A stretch of DNA of 64,000 nucleotides from Isoptericola cucumis (GCF_014635665.1 NZ_BMDG01000005.1:124001-188000), one strand, 5' to 3'. Counted from the stretch's first letter, positions 37,198 through 49,755 are shown. A program made the numbers and translations. The notes: generated by a model from the letters alone, not told the origin.

Positions 37198-38517
37198 GTG
37201 GACGTTCTCTCCGTCGTCGTCGGCATCGCCGTGGTCCTGCTCGGGATCGTGGTCTCGATCGCGCTGCACGAGGTCGGGCACATGGTGCCCGCCAAGAAGT
37301 TCGGCGTGCGCGTGAGCGAGTACATGGTCGGTTTCGGGCCGACGCTGTGGTCGCGCAAGAAGGGCGAGACGGAGTACGGCGTCAAGGCGATCCCGCTCGG
37401 CGGCTACGTGCGGATGGTCGGCATGATGCCGCCCGCGCCGGCCGGTGCACGTCCCGCGCGCGGCTTCTTCGGCCAGGTGGTCGCCGACGCGCGGGAGGCG
37501 TCGGTGAGCGAGATCCGCCCGGGCGAGGAGGGGCGGGCCTTCTATCACCTGTCCACGCCGAAGAAGCTCGTGGTGATGCTCGGCGGCCCGGTGATGAACC
37601 TGGTCATCGCCGTCGTGCTGACGTTCGTGGTGCTCGTCGGGATCGGGATGCCGGCCGTCACGACGACGGTCGGCGCGGTGAGCGAGTGCACCCCGACGTC
37701 CACGACGGCCGAGGGCGAGCCGGTCTGCGGGGCGGACGCCGCGCCGTCGCCGGCCGAGGTCGCCGGCCTGCAGGCGGGCGACGAGATCGTCGAGTGGGAC
37801 GGCACCGCCGTCACGTCGTGGGACCAGCTGTCGGGGCTGATCGCCGCCGCGCCGGACACCGAGGTGCCGGTCGTCGTCGAGCGCGACGGCGAGCAGGTCC
37901 CGCTGACCGTGACGACCGCGGAGCGTCAGGTGCCGGTCCTCGACGCCGAGGGCGTCCCCGAGACCGACGCCGCCGGCGAACCGGTGACGGAGACCGCCGG
38001 CTTCCTCGGCATGACGCCCACCCAGGAGCACGAGCCCCTGCCGCTGTCCAGCGTCCCGTCGGAGACCTGGCGGATGGTGTCGGGGACGGCGGCGATCATC
38101 GTCACCCTGCCGGTGCAGGTCGCGCAGACGGCCGTCCAGGCCTTCACCGACGAGGAGCGGTCCGCCGACGGCGTCGTGAGCATCGTCGGGGTGGGGCGGC
38201 TCGCGGTGGACGTCGTCGCGGCGGACGCGCCCGTCGTCGCCACGCTGCAGGTGCTGCTCAGCCTGCTCGCCTCGCTGAACGTGGCGCTCTTCGTGTTCAA
38301 CCTCATCCCGTTGCTGCCGCTGGACGGCGGGCACGTGCTCAACGCCCTCTACGAGGGGCTGAAGCGCACGCTCGCGCGCCTGCGCGGCCTGCCCCGGCCC
38401 GCGCCCGCCGACGTCGCGCGGATGATGCCGGTGGCGTACGTGATGTTCGTCGTGCTCATCGGGACCGGTGCGCTGCTGATGATCGCGGACGTCGTCGATC
38501 CTGTGCAGCTGATGTGA
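37198..38517 (+). CDS. rseP: RseP/Rip1-like site-2 intramembrane metalloprotease (M50)
   Basis: The 439-residue membrane zinc protease cuts transmembrane substrates such as anti-sigma factors. The first helix holds HEVGH (His24, Glu25, His28), and the third zinc ligand is in NLIPLLPLDGGH (Asp376). A PDZ domain lies between, at about residues 175-245 (AEVAGLQAGDEIVEWDGTAV). In mycobacteria the equivalent is Rip1, which sits at the same dxr-ispG locus. GTG 37198 is supported by the -10 seven bases upstream. About 85 bp separate it from ispG. Confidence 0.93.
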   Translation: MDVLSVVVGIAVVLLGIVVSIALHEVGHMVPAKKFGVRVSEYMVGFGPTLWSRKKGETEYGVKAIPLGGYVRMVGMMPPAPAGARPARGFFGQVVADAREASVSEIRPGEEGRAFYHLSTPKKLVVMLGGPVMNLVIAVVLTFVVLVGIGMPAVTTTVGAVSECTPTSTTAEGEPVCGADAAPSPAEVAGLQAGDEIVEWDGTAVTSWDQLSGLIAAAPDTEVPVVVERDGEQVPLTVTTAERQVPVLDAEGVPETDAAGEPVTETAGFLGMTPTQEHEPLPLSSVPSETWRMVSGTAAIIVTLPVQVAQTAVQAFTDEERSADGVVSIVGVGRLAVDVVAADAPVVATLQVLLSLLASLNVALFVFNLIPLLPLDGGHVLNALYEGLKRTLARLRGLPRPAPADVARMMPVAYVMFVVLIGTGALLMIADVVDPVQLM

Positions 38518-38589
38518 CGGTCCCGCGCTGAACGACCTGCCCGGGGGCTCTCGCACGCGCCCGGGTGCGTACCACCCCGCCGGACGCGC

Positions 38590-38595
38590 GATACT
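38590..38595 (+). promoter_or_regulatory. Predicted -10 element for ispG (leaderless)
   Basis: GATACT is followed by six bases and GTG 38602. Confidence 0.55.
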
Positions 38596-38601
38596 GGCAC
38601 C

Positions 38602-39760
<1,159 letters not shown>

Positions 39761-39765
<5 letters not shown>

Positions 39766-39858
39766 GACGGAGGTGCAGCGCAGGGTGGGGGTCGAGGGAC
39801 GAGGCACCCGCCCGCAGCGGAACCGCAGGCTCGGCCGATAGACGGTCCGGCTGAGACG
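39761..39858 (+). repeat. Dispersed 3'-end repeat, full copy (R3)
   Basis: It starts at the ispG stop (GCTGAGACGGAGGTG) and ends with CCGGCTGAGACG at 39847-39858. The middle matches R2 and R4 (CAGCGCAGGGTG, CGAGGCACCCGCCCGCAG, CGGAACCGCAGGCTCGGCC). Both ends of this copy read GAGACG where the other copies read GAGCCG. Confidence 0.9.
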
Positions 39859-39908
39859 CACGACACCGCCCGGGCACGGGGGCGGCGCACGACGGCGAAG
39901 GGGACGTG

Positions 39909-40862
39909 ATGAGCGGCTGGCGGGCGGCGGTGCGGGCGCGTGGGCGCCCGGACCTGCCGCGCCGTGACGGCCCCCGCGCCCGGGTGCTCACCGAGGAGGA
40001 CGTCGCCGAGGCCCTGCGGGTGTGTGCCCTGGACCCGGTGACGGCGGTGCTGGCCGCGTCACGGCTGGAGCTCGCCGCACGGGCGGGCCTCGCCGCCGCC
40101 GGGGGGCAGGCGTGGGGCTTCCCCGCGCAGGGGCCGCTGCAGGCGGTCTGCTGGTCGGGGGCCAACCTGGTGCCGGTGGTCCCCGGGACGGTGGCGGGCA
40201 GCGACGCCGAGGATGCGATCGAGGCGTTCGCGGGGCTGGCGCGGGTGCAGGGCCGCCGCTCGTCGTCGATCGTGGGGGAGCGCACCGCGGCGCTCGCGCT
40301 GTGGAAGCACCTGTCGTCGGTGTGGCCGGCCGCCCGGGAGGTGCGCGACGACCAGCCGTCGCTGGCCATCGACCGTGATCCCGACGTGGCGCCCGACCCG
40401 CAGGTGCGGCGAGCCGCCCTGGACGACCTGGACGTCGTGCTGCCCGCCTGCGTGCGCATGTTCGCGGAGGAGGTCGGCTACGCGCCGGTGGCGACCCCGG
40501 GCAGTGCGTACGCGCTGCGGGTGCGGTCGCTGGTGGCCGAGGGGCGCGCGTTCGTGCACCTGGAGCCGCGGGGCCGCGCGGTCCCCGCGCCGGTGGTGTC
40601 GCGCGGCCCGCTGGTGGCGTTCAAGGCCGAGCTCGGCGCGGTGGCCGGCGGTGTCGCCCAGGTCCAGGGGGTGTGGGTCGCTCCTGCGCTGCGCGGCCGC
40701 GGCCTGGCCGCGCCGGGGATGGCCGCCGTGGTGACGGCGGCGCGTCGTGACGTCGCCCCGGTGGTCTCGCTGTACGTCAACGCCTACAACGCCCCGGCGC
40801 TGGCGACGTACCGACGGGTGGGCTTCGAGCAGGTCGGGACGTTCGCGACCGTCCTGTTCTGA
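39909..40862 (+). CDS. GNAT-family N-acetyltransferase with DUF4081-like N-terminal domain
   Basis: The 317-residue protein has an N-terminal domain (about 30-165) like DUF4081 of actinobacterial acetyltransferases. A C-terminal GNAT fold follows, with the acetyl-CoA-binding VWVAPALRGRGLAAPGMAAV and the final NAYNAPALATYRRVGF motif. It follows ispG, as in many actinobacteria, although its substrate is unknown. ATG 39909 is preferred over the overlapping GTG 39906 because of the GAAGGGGAC ribosome site. Confidence 0.85.
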   Translation: MSGWRAAVRARGRPDLPRRDGPRARVLTEEDVAEALRVCALDPVTAVLAASRLELAARAGLAAAGGQAWGFPAQGPLQAVCWSGANLVPVVPGTVAGSDAEDAIEAFAGLARVQGRRSSSIVGERTAALALWKHLSSVWPAAREVRDDQPSLAIDRDPDVAPDPQVRRAALDDLDVVLPACVRMFAEEVGYAPVATPGSAYALRVRSLVAEGRAFVHLEPRGRAVPAPVVSRGPLVAFKAELGAVAGGVAQVQGVWVAPALRGRGLAAPGMAAVVTAARRDVAPVVSLYVNAYNAPALATYRRVGFEQVGTFATVLF

Positions 40863-40953
40863 GCAGGCCGGCGAGGCGCGCGCCGGTTCGTCGGTCCCGT
40901 CCGGATCATGAGATGGTACGGCGCGTGAGGACGCACCCGACGAAGGACGCACA

Positions 40954-42050
40954 GTGAAGGCGCTGTTCAAGCCCGGCCCCGGGCCCGGGCTGGAGCTCGT
41001 GGACCGGCCCGAGCCTGTCGCGGGCATCGGCGAGGTGAAGATCCGGGTGCTGCGCACCGGCATCTGCGGCACGGACCTGCACATCGAGCGCTGGGACGAC
41101 TGGGCCGCCCAGACGATCACGACGCCGCTGGTGCCGGGCCACGAGTTCGTCGGGGAGGTCGTGGAGGTCGGGCCCATGGTCCAGGACGTCGCCGTGGGCG
41201 ACGTCGTCTCCGGCGAGGGGCACATCGTCTGCGGCACCTGCCGCAACTGCCGGGCGGGGCGCCGCCAGATGTGCATCCGCACGCAGGGCGTGGGCCTGCA
41301 CCGGGACGGGGCGTTCGCGGAGTTCATCGTGCTCCCCGCCACCAACGTCTGGGTGCACCACTCGGACGTGGACCTGGACGTCGCGGCGATCTTCGACCCG
41401 CTGGGCAACGCGGTGCACACGGCGCTGGCGTTCCCCGTGATCGGCGAGGACGTGCTGGTCTCGGGGTGCGGGCCGATCGGCCTGATGGCGATCGCGGTCG
41501 CCCGGCACGCCGGCGCCCACCTGGTCGTCGGGACGGACGTCAGCCCCGACCGGCTCGAGATGGCGCGGGCGATGGGTGCGGACGCGGCGGTCGACGTGCG
41601 CACGGGCCGCGTCGCGCAGTCGCAGCGCGACCTGGGGCTGCGCGAGGGCTTCGACGTGGGCTTCGAGATGAGCGGCGCCCCGGGCGCGCTGCCCGAGATG
41701 ATCGCGAACATGAACCACGGCGGACGCATCGCGATGCTGGGTCTGCCGTCGGAGCCGGTCGCGGTCGACTGGGGCACGGTCGTGACGCACATGCTCACCC
41801 TCAAGGGGATCTACGGCCGCGAGATGTTCGAGACGTGGCAGGCGATGGACGCGATGCTCCGCACGAGCGAGACCCTGCGCTCCGCCATCGCGTCCGTGGT
41901 CACCGACCGCCTGCCGGCGAGCCGGTGGGCGGACGGGTTCGCCGCGGCGGCCTCCGCCCACGGCGGCAAGGTCGTGCTCGACTGGACGGACTGGACGGAC
42001 GGGCCGGCCGCAACGGACGCCGGGACGGGCGAGGGAGAGAAGGCGCACTG

Positions 42051-42051
<1 letters not shown>
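40954..42051 (+). CDS. tdh: L-threonine 3-dehydrogenase
   Basis: The 365-residue zinc medium-chain dehydrogenase oxidises threonine to 2-amino-3-ketobutyrate with [19 protein letters not shown] and [11 protein letters not shown] hold the catalytic zinc ligands. The four structural-zinc Cys lie in [15 protein letters not shown]. The Rossmann segment [15 protein letters not shown] follows, then [16 protein letters not shown] 40954 has GAAGGACG upstream. The product feeds the next gene, kbl, which starts on its stop codon (TGATG). A C-terminal tail of about 20 residues (Thr/Gly/Glu-rich) exceeds the usual length. Confidence 0.95.
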
Positions 42052-43241
<1,190 letters not shown>

Positions 43242-43247
43242 CGGGCG

Positions 43248-44150
43248 TTACTTGAGCAGCTTCGACATCCTCCGGTCGGCGAGCACCTGCCCGCCCGTCT
43301 GGCACGTGGCGCAGTACTGCAGGGAGCGGTCGGCGAAGCTCACCTCGCGCACGACGTCGCCGCACACCGGGCAGGTCTCGCCGGTGCGGCCGTGCACGCG
43401 CATGCCGCGCCGCTTCGCGTCCTTGAGCTCGGCGGCGGGCTTGCCGGCGGCCGCCGCGACGGCGTCGCGCAGCGTGGCCACGGTGGCGTCGTGCAGCGCG
43501 GCGACCTCGGCGTCGGTGAACGACCGCGTGAGCTTGAACGGGGAGAACCGTGCGACGTGCAGGATCTCGTCGGAGTAGGCGTTGCCGATCCCCGCGATCG
43601 CGTGCTGGTCGCGCAGCAGGCCCTTGACCTGCTGGTTCTTCGCCGCGAGGAGGCCGGCGAGCGCCGGGACGTCGAAGCCGTCCGCGAGGGGGTCGACGCC
43701 GAGGGTGCGGACCTGCTCGATCTCCTCGGGGTCGCGCACCACGTGCACGGCCAGCCGCTTGCGGGTGCCCGCCTCCGTGAGGTCGAAGCCCGCCCCGTCG
43801 TCGAGCCGCACGCGCAGCGCGAGCGCTGGGCCCTTCGTCCCGCCGCCCATCCGCGGCCGCACGGGCGTGGTCGGCGCCTGCTCCTTCCACCGCACCCAGC
43901 CGCCGCGGGACAGGTGGAACACCAGGTGGAGGTCGTCGCCCGGGGCGCCGCCCGCCGGCGAGGCACGCATGTCCAGCCACTTGCCGTGGCGCGTCCAGCC
44001 GGCGATCGTGCACCCGACGAGGGCGGTGACGGGCGGGTCGAACGTCTTCAGGGCGGCGATCGCGGCGACGTCGGCGGCGACGACGGCGCGCCCCGCCGTC
44101 CGCTCGGCGAGGAAGCCGGCGAGCGCCTCGACCTCGGGAAGCTCGGGCAT
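43248..44150 (-). CDS. Fpg/Nei-family DNA glycosylase/AP lyase
   Basis: The 300-residue base excision repair enzyme begins [10 protein letters not shown], whose Pro2 and Glu3 are the catalytic pair. The helix-two-turn-helix has [29 protein letters not shown]-terminal zinc finger uses CPVC and CATC, ending in [17 protein letters not shown]. Whether it prefers oxidised purines or pyrimidines cannot be decided; actinobacteria carry several paralogues. ATG 44150 is fixed by the catalytic N-terminus and by a CACGAT -10-like element six bases upstream. It is divergent from proS. Confidence 0.92.
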   Translation of the reverse strand: MPELPEVEALAGFLAERTAGRAVVAADVAAIAALKTFDPPVTALVGCTIAGWTRHGKWLDMRASPAGGAPGDDLHLVFHLSRGGWVRWKEQAPTTPVRPRMGGGTKGPALALRVRLDDGAGFDLTEAGTRKRLAVHVVRDPEEIEQVRTLGVDPLADGFDVPALAGLLAAKNQQVKGLLRDQHAIAGIGNAYSDEILHVARFSPFKLTRSFTDAEVAALHDATVATLRDAVAAAAGKPAAELKDAKRRGMRVHGRTGETCPVCGDVVREVSFADRSLQYCATCQTGGQVLADRRMSKLLK

Positions 44151-44156
44151 GTCGTC

Positions 44157-44162
44157 ATCGTG
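44157..44162 (-). promoter_or_regulatory. Possible -10 element for the Fpg/Nei gene (leaderless)
   Basis: On the minus strand CACGAT is followed by six bases and ATG 44150. It is part of the 107-bp divergent region shared with proS. Confidence 0.45.
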
Positions 44163-44244
44163 CCAGCAGGCCGCCGTCGCGGCCATCGTGGCCGGGGTCG
44201 CGCGCGGTGCGGACACGGCGGGCGGAGGGGTGGCGCGCCGCCGC

Positions 44245-44250
44245 TAGGCT
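44245..44250 (+). promoter_or_regulatory. Predicted -10 element for proS (leaderless)
   Basis: TAGGCT is followed by seven bases and ATG 44258, with no ribosome site and no room for a T-box leader. Confidence 0.7.
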
Positions 44251-44257
44251 GGCCCCC

Positions 44258-46060
44258 ATGTCGATCGCGTCCGCCCGTCAGCCCAAGGGCGACCTGCTCC
44301 GCCTGTCCCACCTCTTCGTGCGCACGCTGCGCGAGGACCCGGCCGACGCCGAGGTCGCCAGCCACCGGCTGCTCGTGCGCGCGGGCTACATCCGGCGGGC
44401 CGCGCCGGGGATCTACACCTGGTTGCCGCTGGGGCTGCGGGTGCTGGCGAAGGTCGAGCGGATCGTCCGCGAGGAGATGGACGCGATCGGCGCGCAGGAG
44501 GTGCACTTCCCGGCGCTGCTGCCGCGCGAGCCGTACGAGCAGTCCGGCCGGTGGACCGAGTACGGGCCGAACCTCTTCCGCCTGCAGGACCGCAAGGAGG
44601 CCGACTACCTCCTCGCGCCCACGCACGAGGAGATGTTCACCCTCCTGGTGAAGGACCTGTACTCGTCGTACAAGGACCTGCCGCTGTCGCTGTACCAGAT
44701 CCAGACCAAGTACCGCGACGAGGCGCGGCCGCGCGCCGGCCTGATCCGCGGGCGCGAGTTCATCATGAAGGACTCGTACTCCTTCGACGTCGACGACGCC
44801 GGCCTGGACGCCAGCTACGCGAAGCACCGCGCCGCCTACCAGCGCATCTTCGACCGCATGGGCTTCGAGTACGTCATCGTCTCGGCGCACGCGGGCGCCA
44901 TGGGCGGGTCGCGCTCGGAGGAGTTCCTCGCGAAGTCCGCCATCGGCGAGGACACCTACGTCGAGTGCCGCGAGTGCGGCTACGCGGCCAACGTCGAGGC
45001 GGCCCGCACGCCCGTCCCCGCGGCGGTGCCCTTCGACGACGCCCCGGCGGCGCACGTCGAGGAGACGCCGGGCACGCCCACCATCGACACCCTGGTCGAC
45101 CACCTCAACGAGCGCTTCGGCCGCGACGACCGCCCGTGGACCGCCGCCGACACCCTGAAGAACGTGCTGTTCCGCCTCACCTTCCCGGACGGGACCACCG
45201 AGGCGATCGCCATCGGCGTCCCCGGCGACCGCGAGGTCGACGTCAAGCGCATGGAGGCGGCGTTCTACCCGGCCGAGTTCGCCCCGTTCGGCGACGAGGA
45301 CTTCGCGGCCCGCCCGGCGCTGGCCAAGGGGTACATCGGCCCGGGCGCGCTCGGCGAGGAGAACGAGTCGAAGATCCGCTACCTCGTCGACCCGCGCGTC
45401 GTGGACGGCACCCGCTGGGTCACGGGCGCCGACCGGCCCGGCCGGCACGTCGTCGACCTCGTCGCCGGCCGTGACTTCACCGCCGACGGGACGATCGAGG
45501 TGGCCGAGGTGCGCCCCGGCGACCCCTGCCCGAACGGGGACGGGGTGCTCACCACCGCGCGCGGCATCGAGATGGGCCACGTCTTCCAGCTCGGCCGCAA
45601 GTTCGCCGACGCCCTGGACCTCAAGGTGCTCGACGTCAACGGCAAGGCCGTGACGGTGACGATGGGCTCCTACGGCATCGGCGTGACGCGCGCCGTCGCC
45701 GCGATCGCCGAGGACAACCACGACGAGAAGGGCCTCGCGTGGCCGGCGCACGTGGCGCCCGCCCACGTGCACGTCGTCGCGACCGGGAAGGGCTCGGAGG
45801 TCTTCGAGGCCGCCGAGCGGATCGCGGCCGGGCTGGTCGACGCGGGCGTCGAGGTGATCTACGACGACCGGCCCAAGGTCTCGCCCGGCGTGAAGTTCGC
45901 CGACGCCGAGCTGCTCGGCGTCCCGCTGCTCGTGGTCGTGGGGCGGGGCCTCGCGGACGGCGTGGTGGAGGTCCGTCCCCGCGCGGGGCAGGCGGAGCAG
46001 GTGCCCGTGGCCGACGCCGTGGACGTCGCGGTCGCGCGGGTCGACGAGCTCCTCGGCTGA
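44258..46060 (+). CDS. proS: Prolyl-tRNA synthetase (bacterial type)
   Basis: The 600-residue class II synthetase charges tRNA-Pro. Motif 1 region [20 protein letters not shown] lies near residue 45. Motif 2 is in [20 protein letters not shown], and motif 3 is seen as [18 protein letters not shown] near residue 470. The insertion editing domain (about 230-400) removes mischarged alanine. The C-terminal anticodon domain follows. ATG 44258 is seven bases after TAGGCT. The last codons and stop (CTCGGCTGA) form the left end of repeat R4. Confidence 0.97.
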   Translation: MSIASARQPKGDLLRLSHLFVRTLREDPADAEVASHRLLVRAGYIRRAAPGIYTWLPLGLRVLAKVERIVREEMDAIGAQEVHFPALLPREPYEQSGRWTEYGPNLFRLQDRKEADYLLAPTHEEMFTLLVKDLYSSYKDLPLSLYQIQTKYRDEARPRAGLIRGREFIMKDSYSFDVDDAGLDASYAKHRAAYQRIFDRMGFEYVIVSAHAGAMGGSRSEEFLAKSAIGEDTYVECRECGYAANVEAARTPVPAAVPFDDAPAAHVEETPGTPTIDTLVDHLNERFGRDDRPWTAADTLKNVLFRLTFPDGTTEAIAIGVPGDREVDVKRMEAAFYPAEFAPFGDEDFAARPALAKGYIGPGALGEENESKIRYLVDPRVVDGTRWVTGADRPGRHVVDLVAGRDFTADGTIEVAEVRPGDPCPNGDGVLTTARGIEMGHVFQLGRKFADALDLKVLDVNGKAVTVTMGSYGIGVTRAVAAIAEDNHDEKGLAWPAHVAPAHVHVVATGKGSEVFEAAERIAAGLVDAGVEVIYDDRPKVSPGVKFADAELLGVPLLVVVGRGLADGVVEVRPRAGQAEQVPVADAVDVAVARVDELLG

Positions 46061-46158
46061 GCCGGAGGTGCAGCGCAGGGTGAGGGCCGAGGAACGAGGC
46101 ACTCGCCCGTAGCGGAACCGCAGGCTCGGCCGACAGAAGACTCGGCTGAGCCGGGGCC
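46052..46158 (+). repeat. Dispersed 3'-end repeat, full copy (R4)
   Basis: The left end CTCGGCTGAGCCGGAGGTG (46052-46070) contains the proS stop. The right end CTCGGCTGAGCCGGGG lies at 46141-46156. The roughly 70-nt middle is nearly the same as in R2 and R3. The copy ends 4 nt before the stop of the convergent lipoprotein gene. Confidence 0.9.
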
Positions 46159-46162
46159 GGCC

Positions 46163-47329
46163 TCAGCCCGCGTCGTCCCCGGCCTGCTCCGGCAGGCCGG
46201 GGAAGGGCGCGGGCTCGGCGCCCCAGTCGTCGAGCGCGACGGCGGAGTCCACGAGCAGGTCGACGAGCACCATCCGTGTCCCGGGGGCGGTGCGGGCGAC
46301 GAGAGTCGCGTAGTCCGTCGCGAGCCCGTCCTCGAGCGTGCGCACCAGCGCCTTGTCGTTCTCCTCGGCGACCCGCGGGACGGCGTACGCCGCCCGGCGC
46401 GGGTCCTGCGCCGTGTCCTGGGTGCCGGCCACCTCGGCCCAGCCACGGGCCCGGTCGCCGTGGGCGCGGGTGCGGGCGAGCAGGCGGTCGCGGAGCGAGC
46501 CGTCGGCGATCGCGGCGCGCAGCCGCATGGCGTAGCCGGCGGAGTCCTCCGTGACCACCAGCGAGCTCAGCTCCTTCGCGGTGAGGCCTTCGGGGACGAC
46601 GCCGTCCTCCTGCCCGTCCGGGTCGGGGCTCTCGCCGTCGGCGCCCTCGGACGGGGCGTCCTGCGTGGGGGCGTCCTCCGACTGCTCCGGGGTGGGGGTG
46701 CCGCTGCCGGAGGGGGAGCCCGGCTCGGCGGCCCGGCCCTCGCCGGTCGGCTCCGGCACCTGCGCGTCCACCGGCTCCGGCCCGGCGACGTCGGCCAGGT
46801 CCGCGAGGCGCCCGGCCGACACCGTCTGGGCGGCGCCGACCGACGCGAGCAGTCGCGCCATCGGCCCGTCCGTGGTCGACCCCGCCGCGGTCCGGCTCCG
46901 GGCGGCGGCGTCGACCAGCGCCTGCACGACGTCGGGCACCTCCGCGATCTCCTGGGAGGGAGAACCGGCCGGGCTGACCGACGGGTCGTCGACGGCGAGG
47001 CCGGAGTCGTACACGCCGCCCAGCTCGGTCGCCTGCGTGCGCGAGTCGGCAGCGACGCGGCTGAGCTCGGTGATCATCCGCTCCTGGGCGACCGGGACCG
47101 ACTCGAGCGCCAGCTCGGCGCGGTCGGCGACCAGCAGGGCGTCGGACACGGCGGTGCGGCGCACGACCTCGAGGGCGTCGGGCACGGGCTCGGCCGGGGG
47201 CGGGGCCTCGAGCCGCACCCCGCACCCCGCGGTGAGCCCGGCGGCCAGGAGCAGGGCGACGGAGCCCGCTGCGCGCCGCCGGCGCTCGGCGCGGCGGGCA
47301 GAGGGTGCGGTGCAGGGGCAGGAGTCCAT
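46163..47329 (-). CDS. Lipoprotein with C-terminal DUF4439 (ferritin-like) domain
   Basis: The 388-residue predicted lipoprotein has an Arg-rich N-terminus, a hydrophobic segment and the lipobox LTAGC (GSVALLLAAGLTAGCGV), so it would be anchored outside the membrane. A helical region (about 50-165) is followed by a disordered Pro/Glu/Ser/Asp-rich stretch (about 175-235). A C-terminal four-helix domain resembling DUF4439 ends in a Trp-x-x-x-Pro-x-Pro-FPG pattern (DDWGAEPAPFPG). No clear di-iron ligand set was found. DUF4439 genes lie near rimP-nusA in other actinobacteria. ATG 47329 is chosen over GTG 47347. Confidence 0.75.
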   Translation of the reverse strand: MDSCPCTAPSARRAERRRRAAGSVALLLAAGLTAGCGVRLEAPPPAEPVPDALEVVRRTAVSDALLVADRAELALESVPVAQERMITELSRVAADSRTQATELGGVYDSGLAVDDPSVSPAGSPSQEIAEVPDVVQALVDAAARSRTAAGSTTDGPMARLLASVGAAQTVSAGRLADLADVAGPEPVDAQVPEPTGEGRAAEPGSPSGSGTPTPEQSEDAPTQDAPSEGADGESPDPDGQEDGVVPEGLTAKELSSLVVTEDSAGYAMRLRAAIADGSLRDRLLARTRAHGDRARGWAEVAGTQDTAQDPRRAAYAVPRVAEENDKALVRTLEDGLATDYATLVARTAPGTRMVLVDLLVDSAVALDDWGAEPAPFPGLPEQAGDDAG

Positions 47330-47337
47330 CGAGGCTG

Positions 47338-47343
47338 ATGATG
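47338..47343 (-). promoter_or_regulatory. Possible -10 element for the DUF4439 lipoprotein gene
   Basis: On the minus strand CATCAT lies eight bases before ATG 47329, slightly further than at other predicted leaderless genes. Confidence 0.3.
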
Positions 47344-47459
47344 CCACGCCCGCGCGAGGAGGCGGACGCGCGTCGCCGCACCGGTGTGACGTTCGCCCTC
47401 CGAGCCGGTCGGCGGGGGTGTTCGGGCTGCTTGCGGTTCGTGCCGTCCGCCTGGTTCGT

Positions 47460-47465
47460 TACGCT
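47460..47465 (+). promoter_or_regulatory. Predicted -10 element for the rimP-nusA-infB operon
   Basis: TACGCT with a weak -35 (TTCGTG, 47437-47442) 17 bp upstream gives a leader of about 85 nt before rimP. This operon is often autoregulated through NusA, but no specific site was identified. Confidence 0.5.
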
Positions 47466-47560
47466 GGTCGCTGCACGACGACAACGACACACCGGCCGCG
47501 GGACGTCCCGGCGCGGGGGAGCACACGGCAGTTCAACCACGTGACCCACGGGAGGCAGCG

Positions 47561-48163
47561 ATGGCAGCGCAGCACGGCCGCACGACGACGGACTCGGTGG
47601 CCACGGCCGTCGCACCGGTGGTCGCCGGCGCGGGGCTCTTCCTCGAGGGGGTCGTGCTGACCCGCGCGGGGAGCAAGTCCGTCGTGCGTGTCACCGTCGA
47701 CCTTCCCGAGGACGCCGTCGGCAGCGTCGACTCCGACACCCTCGGCGACGTCTCGCGTGCCCTGTCCGCAGCCCTCGACGAGCAGGACGTCGTCGCCGGC
47801 GCCTACACGCTCGAGGTCTCGACGCCGGGGACCTCGCGGGCGCTCACCGAGCTGCGCCACTTCAAGCGCGCCCGCACCCGCCTGGTCACGCTCCGGCTGC
47901 ACGACGGCGGGACGGTCGAGGGCCGCCTCGTCGACGTCGTCGACGAGGCCCCCGGCCCGCAGCTGGTGCTCGAGGACGGCACGCGGGTCGCCGTCGACGA
48001 CGTGCGCAAGGGCAAGGTGGAGGTCGAGCTCAAGCGGCCCGACGCCGCCGACACGGACGACGCGTCCGACGGCCCGGCCGAGGACCACCCCGAGGACGGC
48101 GCGGGCGACGACCCGGCCGGTACCCACGACACCACGGGCTCCGCCCGTCACAAGGAGGCCTGA
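47561..48163 (+). CDS. rimP: Ribosome maturation factor RimP
   Basis: The 200-residue 30S assembly factor starts in the usual place before nusA. The N-terminal domain has [20 protein letters not shown] and [15 protein letters not shown]. The family signature [15 protein letters not shown] lies near residue 87, and the C-terminal SH3-like domain carries [14 protein letters not shown]. An acidic Asp/Gly/Ala tail of about 40 residues is an actinobacterial addition. ATG 47561 has GGGAGG upstream, and nusA follows after two bases. Confidence 0.95.
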   Translation: MAAQHGRTTTDSVATAVAPVVAGAGLFLEGVVLTRAGSKSVVRVTVDLPEDAVGSVDSDTLGDVSRALSAALDEQDVVAGAYTLEVSTPGTSRALTELRHFKRARTRLVTLRLHDGGTVEGRLVDVVDEAPGPQLVLEDGTRVAVDDVRKGKVEVELKRPDAADTDDASDGPAEDHPEDGAGDDPAGTHDTTGSARHKEA

Positions 48164-48165
48164 CG

Positions 48166-49242
48166 ATGGACATCGACATGAGCGCGCTGCGGCTGCTGGA
48201 ACGGGAGCGGGACATCAGCCTCGACGTCCTGGTCGCCGCCATCGAGCAGGCGCTCCTCTCGGCGTACCACCGCACCCCGGACGCGTACCCCCACGCGCGC
48301 ATCGAGCTCGACCACAAGTCGGGCCACGTCACCGTGTGGGCGCGCGAGGAGATCCGCACCCCGGACCCCGAGGACCCGGAGGCCCGCCCGGCCGTGGAGC
48401 TCGGCCCCGAGTTCGACCACACCCCCGCCGACTTCGGGCGGATCGCCACGGCGACCGCCCGCCAGGTCATCGTCCAGCGGCTGCGCGACGCCGAGGACGA
48501 CCAGGTGCTGGGGATGTTCCGGGGCAAGGAGGGGGAGGTCCTCGCGGGCGTCATCCAGCAGGGCCGTGACCCGCGGGTCGTGCTCGTGGACGTCGGCGGC
48601 ACCGAGGCCGTCCTGCCGCCCCACGAGCAGGTGCCCACCGAGGAGTACACCCACGGCGAGCGCCTGCGCGCCTACGTGGTCGAGGTGTCCCGCGGGATGA
48701 AGGGCGCGCAGGTCACCCTGAGCCGTTCCCACCCGGGCCTGGTCCGCAAGCTCTTCGAGCTCGAGGTCCCCGAGATCGCGGACGGCTCGGTGGAGATCAC
48801 CGCGATCGCGCGGGAGGCGGGCCACCGTTCGAAGGTCGCCGTCCGCTCGAAGGTCGCGGGTCTCAACGCCAAGGGCGCCTGCATCGGCCCCATGGGCTCG
48901 CGGGTGCGCGCGGTCATGGCCGAGCTGCACGGCGAGAAGATCGACATCGTCGACCACAGCGACGAGGCGGCACGGTTCGTCGCGAACGCGCTGTCGCCCG
49001 CCCGTGTGAGCTCCGTCACCGTCGTCGACGCGGACGCGAAGGCCGCCCGAGCCGTCGTCCCCGACTACCAGCTCTCGCTCGCGATCGGCAAGGAAGGGCA
49101 GAACGCCCGACTTGCCGCAAAGCTCACCGGATGGCGTATCGACATCCGGTCGGACGAGGGCGGCTCGGCGGACGCCCCCGCGACGGGCGACGCCGCAGGT
49201 GACGACGCGGCGCCCGGCGGGGACGTCGACGGGGGCCGGTAA
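48166..49242 (+). CDS. nusA: Transcription termination/antitermination protein NusA
   Basis: The 358-residue RNA polymerase-binding factor modulates pausing, termination and rRNA antitermination. An N-terminal domain (1-125) is followed by S1 ([21 protein letters not shown] near 135) and two KH domains ([20 protein letters not shown] and [20 protein letters not shown]). The C-terminal acidic repeats of E. coli are absent, as in other Gram-positives. A 25-residue Asp/Gly/Ala tail ends it. AAGGAGG precedes ATG 48166, which lies two bases after the rimP stop. Confidence 0.97.
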   Translation: MDIDMSALRLLERERDISLDVLVAAIEQALLSAYHRTPDAYPHARIELDHKSGHVTVWAREEIRTPDPEDPEARPAVELGPEFDHTPADFGRIATATARQVIVQRLRDAEDDQVLGMFRGKEGEVLAGVIQQGRDPRVVLVDVGGTEAVLPPHEQVPTEEYTHGERLRAYVVEVSRGMKGAQVTLSRSHPGLVRKLFELEVPEIADGSVEITAIAREAGHRSKVAVRSKVAGLNAKGACIGPMGSRVRAVMAELHGEKIDIVDHSDEAARFVANALSPARVSSVTVVDADAKAARAVVPDYQLSLAIGKEGQNARLAAKLTGWRIDIRSDEGGSADAPATGDAAGDDAAPGGDVDGGR

Positions 49243-49262
49243 CGGCACGTGGCCGGGAGCGC

Positions 49263-49268
49263 TAGACT
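49263..49268 (+). promoter_or_regulatory. Predicted internal -10 element before ylxR-infB
   Basis: TAGACT lies just after nusA, the same hexamer as at rpsB. It would give infB a promoter separate from rimP-nusA. Confidence 0.5.
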
Positions 49269-49335
49269 GTCCGGGACCGGGCCGCGCGCCCAGGATCCGA
49301 CATCCCCTCGTACCACCCCGGGAACGACCGGGCCG

Positions 49336-49605
49336 GTGCGTACGTGTGTCGGGTGCCGGGTGCGTGACCTGCGGTCCGCTCTCCTGCGGCTGGTGCTCGA
49401 GCCGTCGGACGGCGAAGCCGGGGCTGTGCCCCGGGTCGTCGCCGACGTGCGTGCGTGCCTGCCGGGGCGTGGCGCCTGGATCCATCCGACGCCCGCCTGC
49501 CTGGAGCTCGCCGAACGTCGGCGGGCCGTGCCGCGCGCCCTGCGCGTCGCCGGCCCTCTCGACCTGACGCGGGTCCGGGACCACCTGGAGCAGGCGGGCC
49601 GCTGA
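49336..49605 (+). CDS. ylxR: YlxR (RnpM-like) RNA-binding protein
   Basis: The 89-residue protein of the DUF448/YlxR family sits between nusA and infB, as usual. The conserved PVRTCVGCRVRDLRSALLRL (N-terminal) and PGRGAWIHPTPACLELA (middle) are seen. In B. subtilis the family member binds RNase P RNA and slows its activity. GTG 49336 is chosen because the TAGACT promoter at 49263 would lie inside a longer version. GTG 49249, seven bases after nusA, is the alternative and adds 29 low-complexity residues. Confidence 0.85.
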   Translation: MRTCVGCRVRDLRSALLRLVLEPSDGEAGAVPRVVADVRACLPGRGAWIHPTPACLELAERRRAVPRALRVAGPLDLTRVRDHLEQAGR

Positions 49606-49755
49606 AGACCCTCCGGTCGGCGCCGCACGGCGCCGGCCCTCGCGACCGAGCACGCTCGGCCGCACCCAGACGAAGTCGACAAGGAAGCGGGTCAGAAGCC
49701 GATGGGCACCCGATGAGTCCCGTGCGATGAGTACTCGATACGAATGACGGTCCTC

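Noticed and set aside
44151-44257. T-box leader before proS
   Set aside because: The -10 element is seven bases from the ATG, so no leader RNA exists to hold a T-box.
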